Source: CAWAYR01 sp050250875 (GTDB lineage Bacteria; Acidobacteriota; Vicinamibacteria; Vicinamibacterales; UBA2999). From it: a DNA stretch of 64,000 nt. The notes beneath the pieces are model-generated. The model had not been told where the DNA came from. It worked only from the letters and a program-made list of their open reading frames with translations, and did not search any database. Positions 1 to 7,137 of this stretch are shown here, in pieces. Where the stretch lies: contig JBFWNV010000013.1 in NCBI GenBank assembly GCA_050250875.1, positions 1 through 64,000 on the forward strand, in the 5' to 3' direction. Within the stretch, counting starts at the first letter, position 1. Each line of letters opens with the position of its first letter. The position numbers were made by a program, and so were the translations under genes.

Positions 1-30
1 GGGCGTGAGTGCCGTCGGAGGTATTCCCCC

Positions 31-79
31 GAGACCCGAGCCCCGAGCCCCGAGCCCCGGTTCTTCGAGCCCCGAGTCC
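31..79. repeat. G-rich heptad array (site 1)
   Basis: Direct repeats of a 7-nt unit (CCCCGAG on the plus strand, CTCGGGG on the minus strand), about three clean copies followed by decayed ones. The array ends flush against the stop codon of the globin gene at 80-82. The minus strand carries four G-tracts with 3-nt spacers, a G-quadruplex pattern. Related arrays lie near 2822, 3326 and 9235. Confidence 0.75.
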
Positions 80-472
80 CTAGCCGGGCGTATTGATCAT
101 GAACGTCGCCATGTGGTGGAAGAACGGCTGGAGTACGGCGACGGCGTCGGGCGGCAGGGCGGCGTCGACCAACGCCCGGTCCATCAGCTCGACCCAGCGA
201 TGGCGCGCCGCCATGGTCACGGCGAACGGCATGTGGCGCATCCGCAGGCGGGGGTGGCCGCGCTGCTCCATGTAGCGGGGCGGACCGCCGAAGCGGCCGA
301 CCAGGAAGTCGCGGAGCCGCGCCTCGGCGCCGGCGAGGTCGTCGGCCGGATACATCGGGCCGAGGAGGTCGTCGCCCGGCACCTGCACATAGAACGCGCG
401 CACCAGCCGGGCGAAGCCATCCTCGCCGATCCGCGCGTAGACCTCTCCTTCGGACAGGACCGGAACGTTCAT
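80..472 (-). CDS. glbO: Group II truncated haemoglobin
   Basis: A 130-residue 2-on-2 globin of the trHbO type, a cytoplasmic haem protein expected to bind oxygen or reactive nitrogen species. The family signature RGHPRLRMRH lies at residues 71-80 and supplies the proximal haem histidine. Trp93, in HRWVELM, fits the conserved TrpG8 of group II. An in-frame upstream ATG would add 23 residues, but homology begins at MNVPVLSEG. The minus-strand TATGAT box at 479-484 sits 6 nt before this ATG, supporting this start and a leaderless transcript. The gene is divergent from the small gene at 496, and the two promoters overlap. The physiological ligand is not visible from sequence. Confidence 0.9.
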   Translation of the reverse strand: MNVPVLSEGEVYARIGEDGFARLVRAFYVQVPGDDLLGPMYPADDLAGAEARLRDFLVGRFGGPPRYMEQRGHPRLRMRHMPFAVTMAARHRWVELMDRALVDAALPPDAVAVLQPFFHHMATFMINTPG

Positions 473-478
473 CGACCG

Positions 479-488
479 ATCATAGAAT
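479..488. promoter_or_regulatory. Overlapping divergent -10 boxes
   Basis: The minus-strand TATGAT (479-484) and plus-strand TAGAAT (483-488) share two bases. They stand 6 nt and 7 nt from the start codons at 472 (minus) and 496 (plus). Neither gene has a Shine-Dalgarno. This is the geometry expected for two leaderless transcripts that compete for polymerase. Inferred from sequence only. Confidence 0.5.
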
Positions 489-495
489 GGCCGGC

Positions 496-804
496 ATGAG
501 CGACGAGGGTCCGAAGAGCGCCTACGAGCTGGCGATGGCACGCCTCCGCAAGCGGGACGCCGATGCCGGCACCGAGGAGACGCCGCTCACCGACGCGCAG
601 CGCGCCGCCATCGCCGAGGTGAAACAGGTCTATGCCGCCCGCCGCGCCCAGGCCGAGATCATGCTCAGCGCCGCCCGCGCCACCGCCCACGACGTCGAGA
701 CGCTGGTGCGGCTGAACGACGAGTTCCGCCGCGACACCGACCGCATGGCCCGCGAACAGGAGGAGAAGGTCGCGGCGATCCGCCGCGGCGAGTCGCTGCC
801 GTGA
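496..804 (+). CDS. Small helical protein, unknown function
   Basis: A 102-residue charged protein with no signal peptide or membrane segment. It is rich in Ala, Arg and Glu, and long stretches (about residues 35-100) look helical or coiled-coil. No catalytic motif is visible. An in-frame ATG at 487 overlaps the TAGAAT box at 483-488, so the ATG at 496 (MSDEGPKS) is the better start, 7 nt downstream of that box. It is divergent from the truncated haemoglobin gene, with 23 nt between start codons, and convergent with the methyltransferase gene ending at 824. It looks like a lineage-specific conserved hypothetical protein; no function is assigned. Confidence 0.7.
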   Translation: MSDEGPKSAYELAMARLRKRDADAGTEETPLTDAQRAAIAEVKQVYAARRAQAEIMLSAARATAHDVETLVRLNDEFRRDTDRMAREQEEKVAAIRRGESLP

Positions 805-823
805 AGCGGCGGGGGCCCCGCGA

Positions 824-2002
824 TCAGGTGAGGCGCAGCAGGCACGTCTGCAGGTAGCGGGCGTCGGCGTCGGCCAGCTCGGTCGGATAATCGGCCGGCA
901 GCAGGCCGACCGCCACCACCTGGGCCCGCCGCCCCGCCGCCGCCGTCCCGACCTGCGCCGCGCCGACCAGCGAAAAGCCGCGCGTGTTGCTGGCCAGCCA
1001 CACCAGCCCGCCCGGCGCCACCAGCCGGCAGGCCTCGGTGATGAGGCCCGGGTAGTCGCGGTCGATGGCGAATGCGGCATCGCGCGCCGTCGAGAAGCTG
1101 GGCGGGTCGATCAGCACCAGGTCGTAGGCGTCGCCGCGAGCCGCCGCGGCGCTCGCGAATCGCCGCGCGTCGGCGGCCACCGTGCGGTGACGCTCCGCCG
1201 GCACGTCGTTCAGCGCGGCGTTGTCGCGGGCCCAGGCGAGAACGCCTTCGGACAGATCCACGCTGGTCACGAGGGCGGCCCCGCCGGTGGCGCACGCCAC
1301 CGACAGGGTGCCGGTATAGGCGAACAGGTTCAGGACCCGCCGGCCGGCGGCCAGGCCGGCCAGGCGCAGTCGCTCGGCGCGCATGTCGCCGAACAGGCCG
1401 ACGTTCACGCCGGTGGCCAGGTGCACCTCGAACCGCCACGGGCCCTCACGGACGACCAGGCGCTCCGGAGGCGTGCGGCCGGCGATCTCGTGCACGACGT
1501 CGCCCTGCCGCGCCGCCGCTCCGCGACCGCGATGCTTCACGATCGCGCCCTCGGCCAGCCCCCGGGCGATGAGCCGCGTCGCCAGCCCGGCGGCCAGCGG
1601 CAGCAGCGCCGGCGTCAGCGCCGAGACGACGGCGAAGGTCCCATAGACGTCGGCGTAGAGGCCGGGCAGGGCGTCGCCGGCGCCGTGCACCAGACGGAAG
1701 GTGGCGTCGGGCCCGGTCACTCCGGCGGCCGTCCGCCACTGCCACGCGGCGTCGATCCGGGCGTCGAGCCACGTCTCGCCGAGCGAGGTCCAGGGCTCGC
1801 CGGCTCTCGTCATCACCCGCCAGCAGGCTTCGGTGCGATCGACGATCGCCAGGCCGATGGCGCTCCCCCGCCGCGACTCGAGCCGCACGAGCGCGCCGTC
1901 GGCGACGTCGGCCTCGGGCGGAGCCAGCGTGAACGGCAGATCGCAGGCGCGTACCAGCCGGTCGAGCGCGCGGTCCGGAACGACGAACGCCGACAGTCTC
2001 AC
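824..2002 (-). CDS. RlmI-like class I rRNA methyltransferase
   Basis: A 392-residue SAM-dependent methyltransferase of the RlmI/RlmK family, which methylates cytosine C5 in 23S rRNA. The family segment FRLVHGAGDALPGLYADVYG is at about 102-121, the SAM-binding NLFAYTGTLS at 225-234, the acidic loop SVDLSEG at 247-253 and the catalytic-loop IDPPSF at 298-303. Translation starts at a GTG (2000-2002) that overlaps the stop of the upstream pseudouridine synthase by 4 nt (GTGA), so the two RNA-modifying enzymes are translationally coupled. The N-terminal 90 residues resemble a degenerate PUA domain. The exact rRNA site is not predictable here. Confidence 0.88.
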   Translation of the reverse strand: MRLSAFVVPDRALDRLVRACDLPFTLAPPEADVADGALVRLESRRGSAIGLAIVDRTEACWRVMTRAGEPWTSLGETWLDARIDAAWQWRTAAGVTGPDATFRLVHGAGDALPGLYADVYGTFAVVSALTPALLPLAAGLATRLIARGLAEGAIVKHRGRGAAARQGDVVHEIAGRTPPERLVVREGPWRFEVHLATGVNVGLFGDMRAERLRLAGLAAGRRVLNLFAYTGTLSVACATGGAALVTSVDLSEGVLAWARDNAALNDVPAERHRTVAADARRFASAAAARGDAYDLVLIDPPSFSTARDAAFAIDRDYPGLITEACRLVAPGGLVWLASNTRGFSLVGAAQVGTAAAGRRAQVVAVGLLPADYPTELADADARYLQTCLLRLT

Positions 2003-2724
2003 GTGGCCACCTCCCTGATCGCGTGGGCATCGAGCCAGCGGCCCGCCGCCTCGAGGTCGGCCGGCCACGGCGCGGTCACCTGCACACGACGCCCGCCGGA
2101 GGGGTGCGGAAGATCGAGGACGCAGGCGTGCAGGGCGAGGCGGCCCAGCCCGATGCGGGCGGCCAGGCCGGCGGTCGCCCGCCCATAGACAGGATCGGCC
2201 AGAATCGGCGCGCCGATGGCACGCAGATGCACACGAATCTGGTGCTGGCGGCCGGTACGCGGGCTCGCCTCCACGAGCGCGGCGGTGTCGGCCCCGGCGC
2301 GCCAGGCGGCCAGCACCCGGTAGACCGTGGTCGCGTCGCGGCTCCCCGGTTCGTCGGGCCGGGCCGGGCGGGACCGGCCGCGCCTGGCGGCGTGCAGCGG
2401 CACGTCGATCGTGCCGTGGCCGGGCGTCGGGCAGCCGCTGGTGAGCGCCCGGTAGGTCTTGGCGACGTCGCGGCCTTCGAAGGCCATCGACAGCAGGCGA
2501 TGCGCGTCGGCGGTCCTGGCGAACGCGAGCGCCCCCGAGGTCTCGCGATCGAGGCGATGCACCACCCACAGCCGCGATCCGAGCTGAGCCGCGACGCGGG
2601 CCTGCACGGTGTCGGCCGCCGGCCAGTCGGGGGCAGCGATCACCGGGAGACCCGCCGGCTTGTCCACCACCACCAGCGCGTCGTCCTCGTACAGCAACGG
2701 GATCGGCGGGGCGGACACGGCCAT
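1999..2724 (-). CDS. RluA-family pseudouridine synthase
   Basis: A 241-residue RNA pseudouridine synthase. The catalytic block HRLDRETSG is at residues 56-64, with the nucleophilic Asp at 59. The opening LLYEDDALVVVDKPAG and the later RTGRQHQIRVHL block are also diagnostic of the RluA branch. There is no S4 domain, so it resembles RluA or TruC more than RluD. It is the first gene of a two-gene unit, and its stop overlaps the start of the RlmI-like methyltransferase by 4 nt. The substrate (23S rRNA, 16S rRNA or tRNA) is not resolved by sequence. Confidence 0.88.
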   Translation of the reverse strand: MAVSAPPIPLLYEDDALVVVDKPAGLPVIAAPDWPAADTVQARVAAQLGSRLWVVHRLDRETSGALAFARTADAHRLLSMAFEGRDVAKTYRALTSGCPTPGHGTIDVPLHAARRGRSRPARPDEPGSRDATTVYRVLAAWRAGADTAALVEASPRTGRQHQIRVHLRAIGAPILADPVYGRATAGLAARIGLGRLALHACVLDLPHPSGGRRVQVTAPWPADLEAAGRWLDAHAIREVAT

Positions 2725-2801
2725 CTCGGCTATCTTCTCGCGATCGACGCGGCGAGCGCGGGTGGAACGCCGTTTGAACCGCGGAGGCCGGAGAGGTGCA
2801 G

Positions 2802-3317
2802 ATGGTCCACTCGATAGGACAGGGGCTCGGGACTCGGGGCTCGGGGCTCGGGAGGCGCGGGATCACGCTGGGCGCTTCGCTCGCGGTCCTGCTCGTCGCG
2901 CTGTCGGCGGCGCCTGCGGCGGCGCAGCAGGTCATCGGGTTCCAGGGCGGGGTGACGGTCGATCCCGAGCAGGTCTACGGCGGGGTGTTCTGGCAATCCG
3001 ACGACCTGTTCGGCGGGCTGCGGCTGCGGCCGGGGATCGACGGGGCGACCGGCGACGGCTATCGCATCGGGACGATCGGCCTCGACTTCATCTACGGCAT
3101 CCCGCTCGGTGGCAGCGGCTGGACGCTGATTACCGGCGGCGGCCCGAGCGTCGTGCTCACTCGCGTGCCCGACTTCGACTTCGAGGACACCGGCGTCGGC
3201 GCGCACTATCTCTTCGGCTTCGGCCACGACAGCGGCTTCTTCACCGAGGTGCGCCTCGGCAGCGGCAAGGAGCAGCAGCTGAAGCTGGGCATCGGCTGGG
3301 CGGTGACATTGAACTGA
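2802..3317 (+). CDS. Secreted or outer-membrane small beta protein
   Basis: A 171-residue protein with a signal peptide (hydrophobic ITLGASLAVLLVALSAAPAAAQQ, cleavage near AAA-QQ) followed by alternating Gly and aromatic residues typical of a small outer-membrane beta-barrel or lipocalin-like fold. Family not recognised. An in-frame GTG exists at 2796, but the ATG at 2802 has a GAGAGG Shine-Dalgarno 5 nt upstream. The codons for the n-region (LGTRGSGLG) come from a G-rich heptad array at 2822-2855 that is otherwise intergenic in this window. No ATG, GTG or TTG lies between the array and the hydrophobic core, so translation seems to run through the array. Confidence 0.7.
   Translation: MVHSIGQGLGTRGSGLGRRGITLGASLAVLLVALSAAPAAAQQVIGFQGGVTVDPEQVYGGVFWQSDDLFGGLRLRPGIDGATGDGYRIGTIGLDFIYGIPLGGSGWTLITGGGPSVVLTRVPDFDFEDTGVGAHYLFGFGHDSGFFTEVRLGSGKEQQLKLGIGWAVTLN
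2822..2855 (+). repeat. G-rich heptad array (site 2), inside a CDS
   Basis: Repeats of the GGGGCTC/GGGACTC unit, with four or more G-tracts separated by CTC or ACTC on the plus strand. The array lies within the first 20 codons of the secreted protein starting at 2802. It belongs to the same repeat family as the arrays near 31, 3326 and 9235. Confidence 0.75.
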
Positions 3318-3325
3318 CGCTCATC

Positions 3326-3355
3326 GGGGCTCGGGGCTCGGGGCTCGGGGCTCGG
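3326..3355 (+). repeat. G-rich heptad array (site 3)
   Basis: Four perfect tandem copies of GGGGCTC followed by GG, on the plus strand. This matches the canonical G-quadruplex pattern (four G4 tracts, 3-nt loops). It lies between the secreted-protein stop (3317) and the -10-like TACACT (3364-3369) of the thioesterase, at about the -20 to -50 promoter region, where folding could affect polymerase access. Confidence 0.85.
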
Positions 3356-3363
3356 AACGACGC

Positions 3364-3369
3364 TACACT
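3364..3369 (+). promoter_or_regulatory. -10 box of the thioesterase gene
   Basis: TACACT, separated by 7 nt from the ATG at 3377. There is no Shine-Dalgarno between them, so transcription would begin at or next to the start codon. Confidence 0.5.
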
Positions 3370-3376
3370 CGGCCGT

Positions 3377-3898
3377 ATGGCCGAGCGCTCGCGCACGATC
3401 ACCTGGGACGATCCGATGACGATGCCGGGGCGGGCCGCGGCGGCGTCCGGTCTCGAGACGCTGCGGCGGGTCGCGCGCGGCGAGCTGCCGTCGACGCCGA
3501 TGGCGCGACTCATGGACCTCCACCTCACCGAAGCCGATCCCGGCCGCGTCGTCTTCGCGTCCACACCGGCCGAGTTCCACTACAACTTCTCCGGCGCGGT
3601 CCACGGCGGCTTCGCCGCCACGCTGCTCGACTCGGCGATGGCCTGCGCGATCTACACGACGCTCGAGGCCGGGCAGAACTGCCCCACCCTCGAACTGAAG
3701 ATCAACTACGTGAGGGCCATCACCCGTGATCTGGGGCCCGTGCGCGGCATCGGCACGGTGATCCACCGCGGCCGCACCACCGCCATCGCCGAGGGACGCG
3801 TCGAGACCTCCGGCGGCGTGCTGCTGGCACACGCCACGACGACGTGTCTCATCGTGCGGGTCGCCGAGCCCGCTCACGGCGGGACCAGCGACGTCTGA
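3377..3898 (+). CDS. PaaI-family hotdog thioesterase
   Basis: A 173-residue cytoplasmic acyl-CoA thioesterase of the PaaI/YbgC-like hotdog superfamily. The active-site segment GAVHGG is at residues 73-78, followed by the conserved Asp85 in ATLLDSAMACA. The strand LELKINYVRAI and the terminal beta-sheet GVLLAHATTTCLI fit the fold. It hydrolyses acyl or aryl-CoA esters in this family; the acyl group is unknown. The ATG at 3377 is chosen because a TACACT box lies 7 nt upstream and no earlier start avoids the G-rich repeat. It is convergent with the HupE/UreJ gene across a 108-nt spacer that holds an inverted repeat. Confidence 0.85.
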   Translation: MAERSRTITWDDPMTMPGRAAAASGLETLRRVARGELPSTPMARLMDLHLTEADPGRVVFASTPAEFHYNFSGAVHGGFAATLLDSAMACAIYTTLEAGQNCPTLELKINYVRAITRDLGPVRGIGTVIHRGRTTAIAEGRVETSGGVLLAHATTTCLIVRVAEPAHGGTSDV

Positions 3899-3903
3899 CG
3901 AGT

Positions 3904-4004
3904 GTCACCGGGACGGTCACGACGACAACTCGACAGAGAGCGATTCCTGCCAACTTCGCAGCATCCGCGCCGGATCGCATTGTCTGCGTGACAGTCCCGA
4001 TGAC
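3904..4004. repeat. Long inverted repeat between convergent genes
   Basis: Arms at 3904-3921 (GTCACCGGGACGGTCACG) and 3987-4004 (CGTGACAGTCCCGATGAC) are complementary over 18 nt with two mismatches. They enclose about 65 nt that contains a smaller palindrome (ATCCGCGCCGGAT) near 3963-3975. The structure fills the spacer between two convergent stop codons. It may be a bidirectional terminator or a REP/BIME-like or MITE remnant; no transposase is nearby. Confidence 0.6.
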
Positions 4005-4006
4005 GA

Positions 4007-5329
4007 TCAGGCGACGGACTTCTCGCGCGGCGGCCGCGGCTCGACCAGCGGCCGCACCAGCCACGCTGCCAGCACCGCCAGCACGGCCAGCATCGCCCAG
4101 CGCAGCAGCGTCGCGACGAACGCCAGGTCGAACACCGGCCACTGAACCGAGTACTGCGCCAGCACGCCCCAGCGCTCGGTGAGCCAATGCCACGCCGTGT
4201 GGGCGACGAAGGCCGAGAGGATGATGGTGCCGATCCGCTCGTCGACGACGCGGCTGAAGACCACGGCGAGCAGCGGCAGCAGCACCAGCAGCACGAGCAG
4301 CTGGCCCAGCTCGACGCCGACGTTGAAGGCCAGCAACGACGTCAGCAGATGGCGGCCGGCGAACTGCAGCGACTCGCGCAGCGCGAACGAGAAGCCGAAG
4401 CCATGCACCAGCCCGAACCCGAAGGTGACGACCCACCGCCGCCGCAGGTGCGCGCCAGTGATGTTCTCGATCGCCATGTAGACGATCGAGGCGGCGATCA
4501 GCGTCTCGATGAGGGGCGCGAACCACAGCGCCGAGGGCGCCATGTCGAAGGCCGAGGCGATCAGCGTGATCGAGTGCGCGACGGTGAACGCCGTCACCAC
4601 CGCGACCAGGGGCCTCAGCTGCCGGAACGGGATCACCAGGCAGAACAGGAACAGCAGGTGGTCGATGCCGTCGAGGATGTGGAAGAAGCCGTCGGTGGTG
4701 AAGCGCAGCGCCGCCTGGTGCCAGCGCGGGTCGAGTTCGACGATGCCCGGGTCGCCGTGGACGTCGAACGCCCGCTCCGGGGTGTCGGGCGCCAACAGGC
4801 GCATCACGACGTTGACGCGCAGGCCGAGCCGGGTCAGCCCGGGGCGGATGGCGAACCGCGACCGGTCCGACTCGATCGGGTAGGTGAACTCGACGTCGAG
4901 CAGGCCGTCCTGCCAGTACAGGGTGGTGTCGGCCGGCAGCGGCGGCGCGCTCAGGTGGGCGCGCGCCTCGTCGAAACTCGCGAACGACTTGTCGGACGGC
5001 AGCGAGACCCGGGCCGCGGTCACCCGGCTCGGCTTGGCCAGCGGCCGGCCGTTCTCGAACAGCTCGACGAAATCGCCAATCCACAGCATGGCGGCGTCCT
5101 CGAGCGTCGGTCCGACCCTGGCGAGGTCGAGGAAACCGTTCTCCCGCAAGGGGATGTCGACATCCCGCATGGCCTTGAGCGGGGCCCGGACGAGCAACGT
5201 CAGGGTTCGGCCATCGGGCTTCAGGAAGGTCTGGACCGTGACCTCGTTGGGAATCTCGTGGGCCGTGGGGGTGGCCGTCCAGGCGAGGGCGAGCGCCGCA
5301 GTCAGGGCCGTCGTCAGGAACCGTCGCAC
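4007..5329 (-). CDS. HupE/UreJ-family membrane protein
   Basis: A 440-residue secreted or membrane protein. A signal peptide (about residues 1-23) is followed by an extracytoplasmic domain opening HEIPNEVTVQTFLK, then about six to seven hydrophobic helices from residue ~225 that match the HupE/UreJ_2 fold, with conserved histidine-rich segments DGIDHLLFLF and FGFGLVHGFGFSFA. Relatives are proposed nickel or metal permeases, but in Acidobacteriota this long form has no assigned substrate. The GTG at 5329 follows a minus-strand TACGCT box by 7 nt and has no Shine-Dalgarno, supporting this start. No hydrogenase or urease genes are adjacent, so a link to them should not be assumed. Confidence 0.8.
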   Translation of the reverse strand: MRRFLTTALTAALALAWTATPTAHEIPNEVTVQTFLKPDGRTLTLLVRAPLKAMRDVDIPLRENGFLDLARVGPTLEDAAMLWIGDFVELFENGRPLAKPSRVTAARVSLPSDKSFASFDEARAHLSAPPLPADTTLYWQDGLLDVEFTYPIESDRSRFAIRPGLTRLGLRVNVVMRLLAPDTPERAFDVHGDPGIVELDPRWHQAALRFTTDGFFHILDGIDHLLFLFCLVIPFRQLRPLVAVVTAFTVAHSITLIASAFDMAPSALWFAPLIETLIAASIVYMAIENITGAHLRRRWVVTFGFGLVHGFGFSFALRESLQFAGRHLLTSLLAFNVGVELGQLLVLLVLLPLLAVVFSRVVDERIGTIILSAFVAHTAWHWLTERWGVLAQYSVQWPVFDLAFVATLLRWAMLAVLAVLAAWLVRPLVEPRPPREKSVA

Positions 5330-5336
5330 GGGAGGC

Positions 5337-5342
5337 AGCGTA
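5337..5342 (-). promoter_or_regulatory. -10 box of the HupE/UreJ gene
   Basis: Minus-strand TACGCT, 7 nt before the GTG start at 5329. The intervening bases carry no Shine-Dalgarno, consistent with a leaderless mRNA. Confidence 0.45.
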
Positions 5343-5380
5343 GCGAGGGGCGCCGCACTCTGGCAAGCCCGACTTCCGTG

Positions 5381-5386
5381 TATACT
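5381..5386 (+). promoter_or_regulatory. -10 box of the NHL-repeat gene
   Basis: TATACT, five of six matches to the sigma-70 -10 consensus, lies 52 nt before the ATG at 5439. A weak -35 candidate CTGGCA is at 5360-5365 (15-nt spacer). This gene also has a GGAGG ribosome-binding site, so it is a conventional leadered promoter. Confidence 0.5.
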
Positions 5387-5438
5387 CGCCGGGTTTCGGG
5401 TACCCCGCACCCGGCGGGGTCAGAGTTCTGGAGGCACC

Positions 5439-6698
5439 ATGAGCGGAGTAATCCGGTCGCGCAAGGTCAGAGTGGGCGGGGCGCTGGTCGCGCTGGCGCT
5501 GGCGTTGGCCCTGAGCGCGTCGTGGCTCGAGCAGCGGGCGGTGCTCGAGGCCCAGGCAAGCGTCGTGGCGCCGCGCTTCGAAGTGGATCCGTTGTGGCCG
5601 AAGCCGATGCCCAACAACTGGGTCATGGGCATGACGATCGGCATCGGCGTCGACGATCGCAACCACGTCTGGGTGATCCATCGCGGCAACGACCCGGGCA
5701 ACCTCGACCGCACCGAACTGGCGGTGGTCCAGCCGGGCACGCCGCGCGTCGGCGAGTGCTGCGACCCGGCGCCGCCGGTGCTCGAGTTCGATCCGGCCGG
5801 CAACCTCGTCGGCCACTGGGGCGGCAAGAGTCAGGGTTACGACTGGCCGGAGTCGAACCACGGCATCGTCGTCGATCACAAGGGCTTCGTGTGGATCGGC
5901 GGCAACGGCGGCCCCGACGCCCACATCCTGAAGTTCACCCGCGACGGCAAGTTCGTCGCGCAGTTCGGCAAGGCCAACGCCCGCCGCGATCCGAAGTCGC
6001 CGGCCGAGAAGCCGACCTTCATCCCGAACAGCCACGACATGGACAACTTCGGCCGCGTCGCCAAGATCTTCATCGACCCGCGCGCCAACGAGGCCTACGT
6101 CGCCGACGGCTACTTCAACAAGCGCGTGGCCGTGCTCGACATGGACTCGGGCAAGATCAAGCGCTACTGGGGCGCCTACGGCGCCAAGCCTGACGACGCG
6201 CCGATGGGCCGCTACAACCCGAACGATCCGCCGGCCAAGCAGTTCCGCAACCCGGTGCACTGCGCCGAGCTGTCGGTGGACGGCATGGTGTACGTGTGCG
6301 ATCGTCCGAACGACCGGGTGCAGGTCTTCACCAAGGACGGCAAGTTCGTCAGCGAGCATTTCATCGAGAAGACCACCCTGGCCGACGGCTCGGTGTGGGA
6401 CATCGCCTTCTCGAGGGACCCCGCCCAGAAGTACCTCTACATGGCCGACGGCGTGAACGAGCACGTGCGCGTCTTCGACCGCAAGTCGATGACCGAGCTC
6501 TACAACTTCGGCTACGGCGGCCGCCAGCCCGGCATGTTCCTCGGCGTGCACTCGATCGCCACCGATTCGCAGGGCAACATCTACACCACCGAGACCTACA
6601 CCGGGAAGCGCCTGCAGAAGTTCGTGTTCAAGGGCGAGGGCCCGGTCACGAGCAAGAAGCTGGGCGTGCCCTGGCCGACGACGCGCAGCGGCAACTAG
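5439..6698 (+). CDS. Secreted NHL-repeat beta-propeller protein
   Basis: A 419-residue protein with a signal peptide (hydrophobic GGALVALALALALSASWL, cleavage near residue 35) and several NHL-type propeller blades. Recurrent motifs include DHKGFVWIGG, ILKFTRDGKFVAQFG, VYVCDRPNDRVQVF, YMADGVNEHVRVFD and GNIYTTETYTGKRLQKF. NHL propellers mostly serve as binding scaffolds, and some are peptidyl-alpha-hydroxyglycine lyases; no specific activity is claimed. The ATG at 5439 has a GGAGG ribosome-binding site at 5430-5434. The gene stands alone and is followed by a strong hairpin terminator at 6721-6750. Confidence 0.82.
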   Translation: MSGVIRSRKVRVGGALVALALALALSASWLEQRAVLEAQASVVAPRFEVDPLWPKPMPNNWVMGMTIGIGVDDRNHVWVIHRGNDPGNLDRTELAVVQPGTPRVGECCDPAPPVLEFDPAGNLVGHWGGKSQGYDWPESNHGIVVDHKGFVWIGGNGGPDAHILKFTRDGKFVAQFGKANARRDPKSPAEKPTFIPNSHDMDNFGRVAKIFIDPRANEAYVADGYFNKRVAVLDMDSGKIKRYWGAYGAKPDDAPMGRYNPNDPPAKQFRNPVHCAELSVDGMVYVCDRPNDRVQVFTKDGKFVSEHFIEKTTLADGSVWDIAFSRDPAQKYLYMADGVNEHVRVFDRKSMTELYNFGYGGRQPGMFLGVHSIATDSQGNIYTTETYTGKRLQKFVFKGEGPVTSKKLGVPWPTTRSGN

Positions 6699-6720
6699 CC
6701 GCGGCCAGGCGCGGAACGGC

Positions 6721-6750
6721 ACAACGGCGGCTCCCCGGAGCCGCCGTTGT
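6721..6750 (+). terminator. Hairpin terminator after the NHL-repeat gene
   Basis: A perfect 13-bp inverted repeat: ACAACGGCGGCTC (6721-6733), loop CCCG, GAGCCGCCGTTGT (6738-6750). It starts 22 nt after the stop codon at 6698. A T-tract is largely missing, as is common in very GC-rich genomes. Confidence 0.75.
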
Positions 6751-6791
6751 CGTGTACGGCCCCGGGTGACGTAGGATCCGCCCACGCCGCC

Positions 6792-7100
6792 ATGAGCTAC
6801 ATGATCCACGTCGACGTCGAGCACATGAACGAGGGCGGAGCCGTCCGCACCTGCAGTTCTCCCCTGCACGAGCCGCTGGGCCCGCACTTCGACTTGACCG
6901 TGCACGCGCTCGGCTGCCGCATCCGCGACCGCCATCCGGGCGAGCGGCCCGGCCACTACTGGGACGATCACGCCGGTGCGGGGTACACGCTGGATGCGCT
7001 GCCCGACGCGGTCGCCGCCCTCAAGCGGAAGCATCCCGAGGTGCACCCACGCCGCTGTATCGTCTGCGCCGTCGGACCGCACCTGCCCGACTGGGACTAG
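6792..7100 (+). CDS. Small conserved hypothetical protein
   Basis: A 102-residue soluble protein with no signal peptide. It is rich in His and Cys (MIHVDVEH, RTCSS, LGCRIRDRH, RRCIVCAVGPH), which could bind a metal, but the spacing fits no family known to me. The ATG at 6792 follows a TAGGAT box (6772-6777) by 14 nt; an in-frame ATG at 6801 is an alternative start. It lies between a strong terminator and the cytochrome gene. Coding is supported by codon-position GC bias and the tidy fit between flanking genes; no function is assigned. Confidence 0.55.
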   Translation: MSYMIHVDVEHMNEGGAVRTCSSPLHEPLGPHFDLTVHALGCRIRDRHPGERPGHYWDDHAGAGYTLDALPDAVAALKRKHPEVHPRRCIVCAVGPHLPDWD

Positions 7101-7125
7101 TAGCCTCTCGTCCCGCCCGATCTGT

Positions 7126-7131
7126 TACTCT
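7126..7131 (+). promoter_or_regulatory. -10 box of the cytochrome c gene
   Basis: TACTCT ends 6 nt before the ATG at 7138, with no Shine-Dalgarno. It fits the leaderless pattern seen elsewhere in the window. Confidence 0.4.
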
Positions 7132-7137
7132 TGACCC

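Noticed and set aside
5..499. 164-residue plus-strand frame over the globin gene
   Set aside because: Antisense to a clear truncated haemoglobin and begins within the heptad repeat; no recognisable domain.
4007..5329. HupE call as evidence for hydrogenase or urease function
   Set aside because: No hydrogenase or urease genes in the window; the long form with an extracytoplasmic domain is widespread without them.
3849..7082. 1077-residue minus-strand open frame
   Set aside because: It lies antisense to the NHL-repeat and cytochrome-side genes and out of phase with the HupE/UreJ gene; composition is Arg/Val/Asp-rich shadow translation without any domain.
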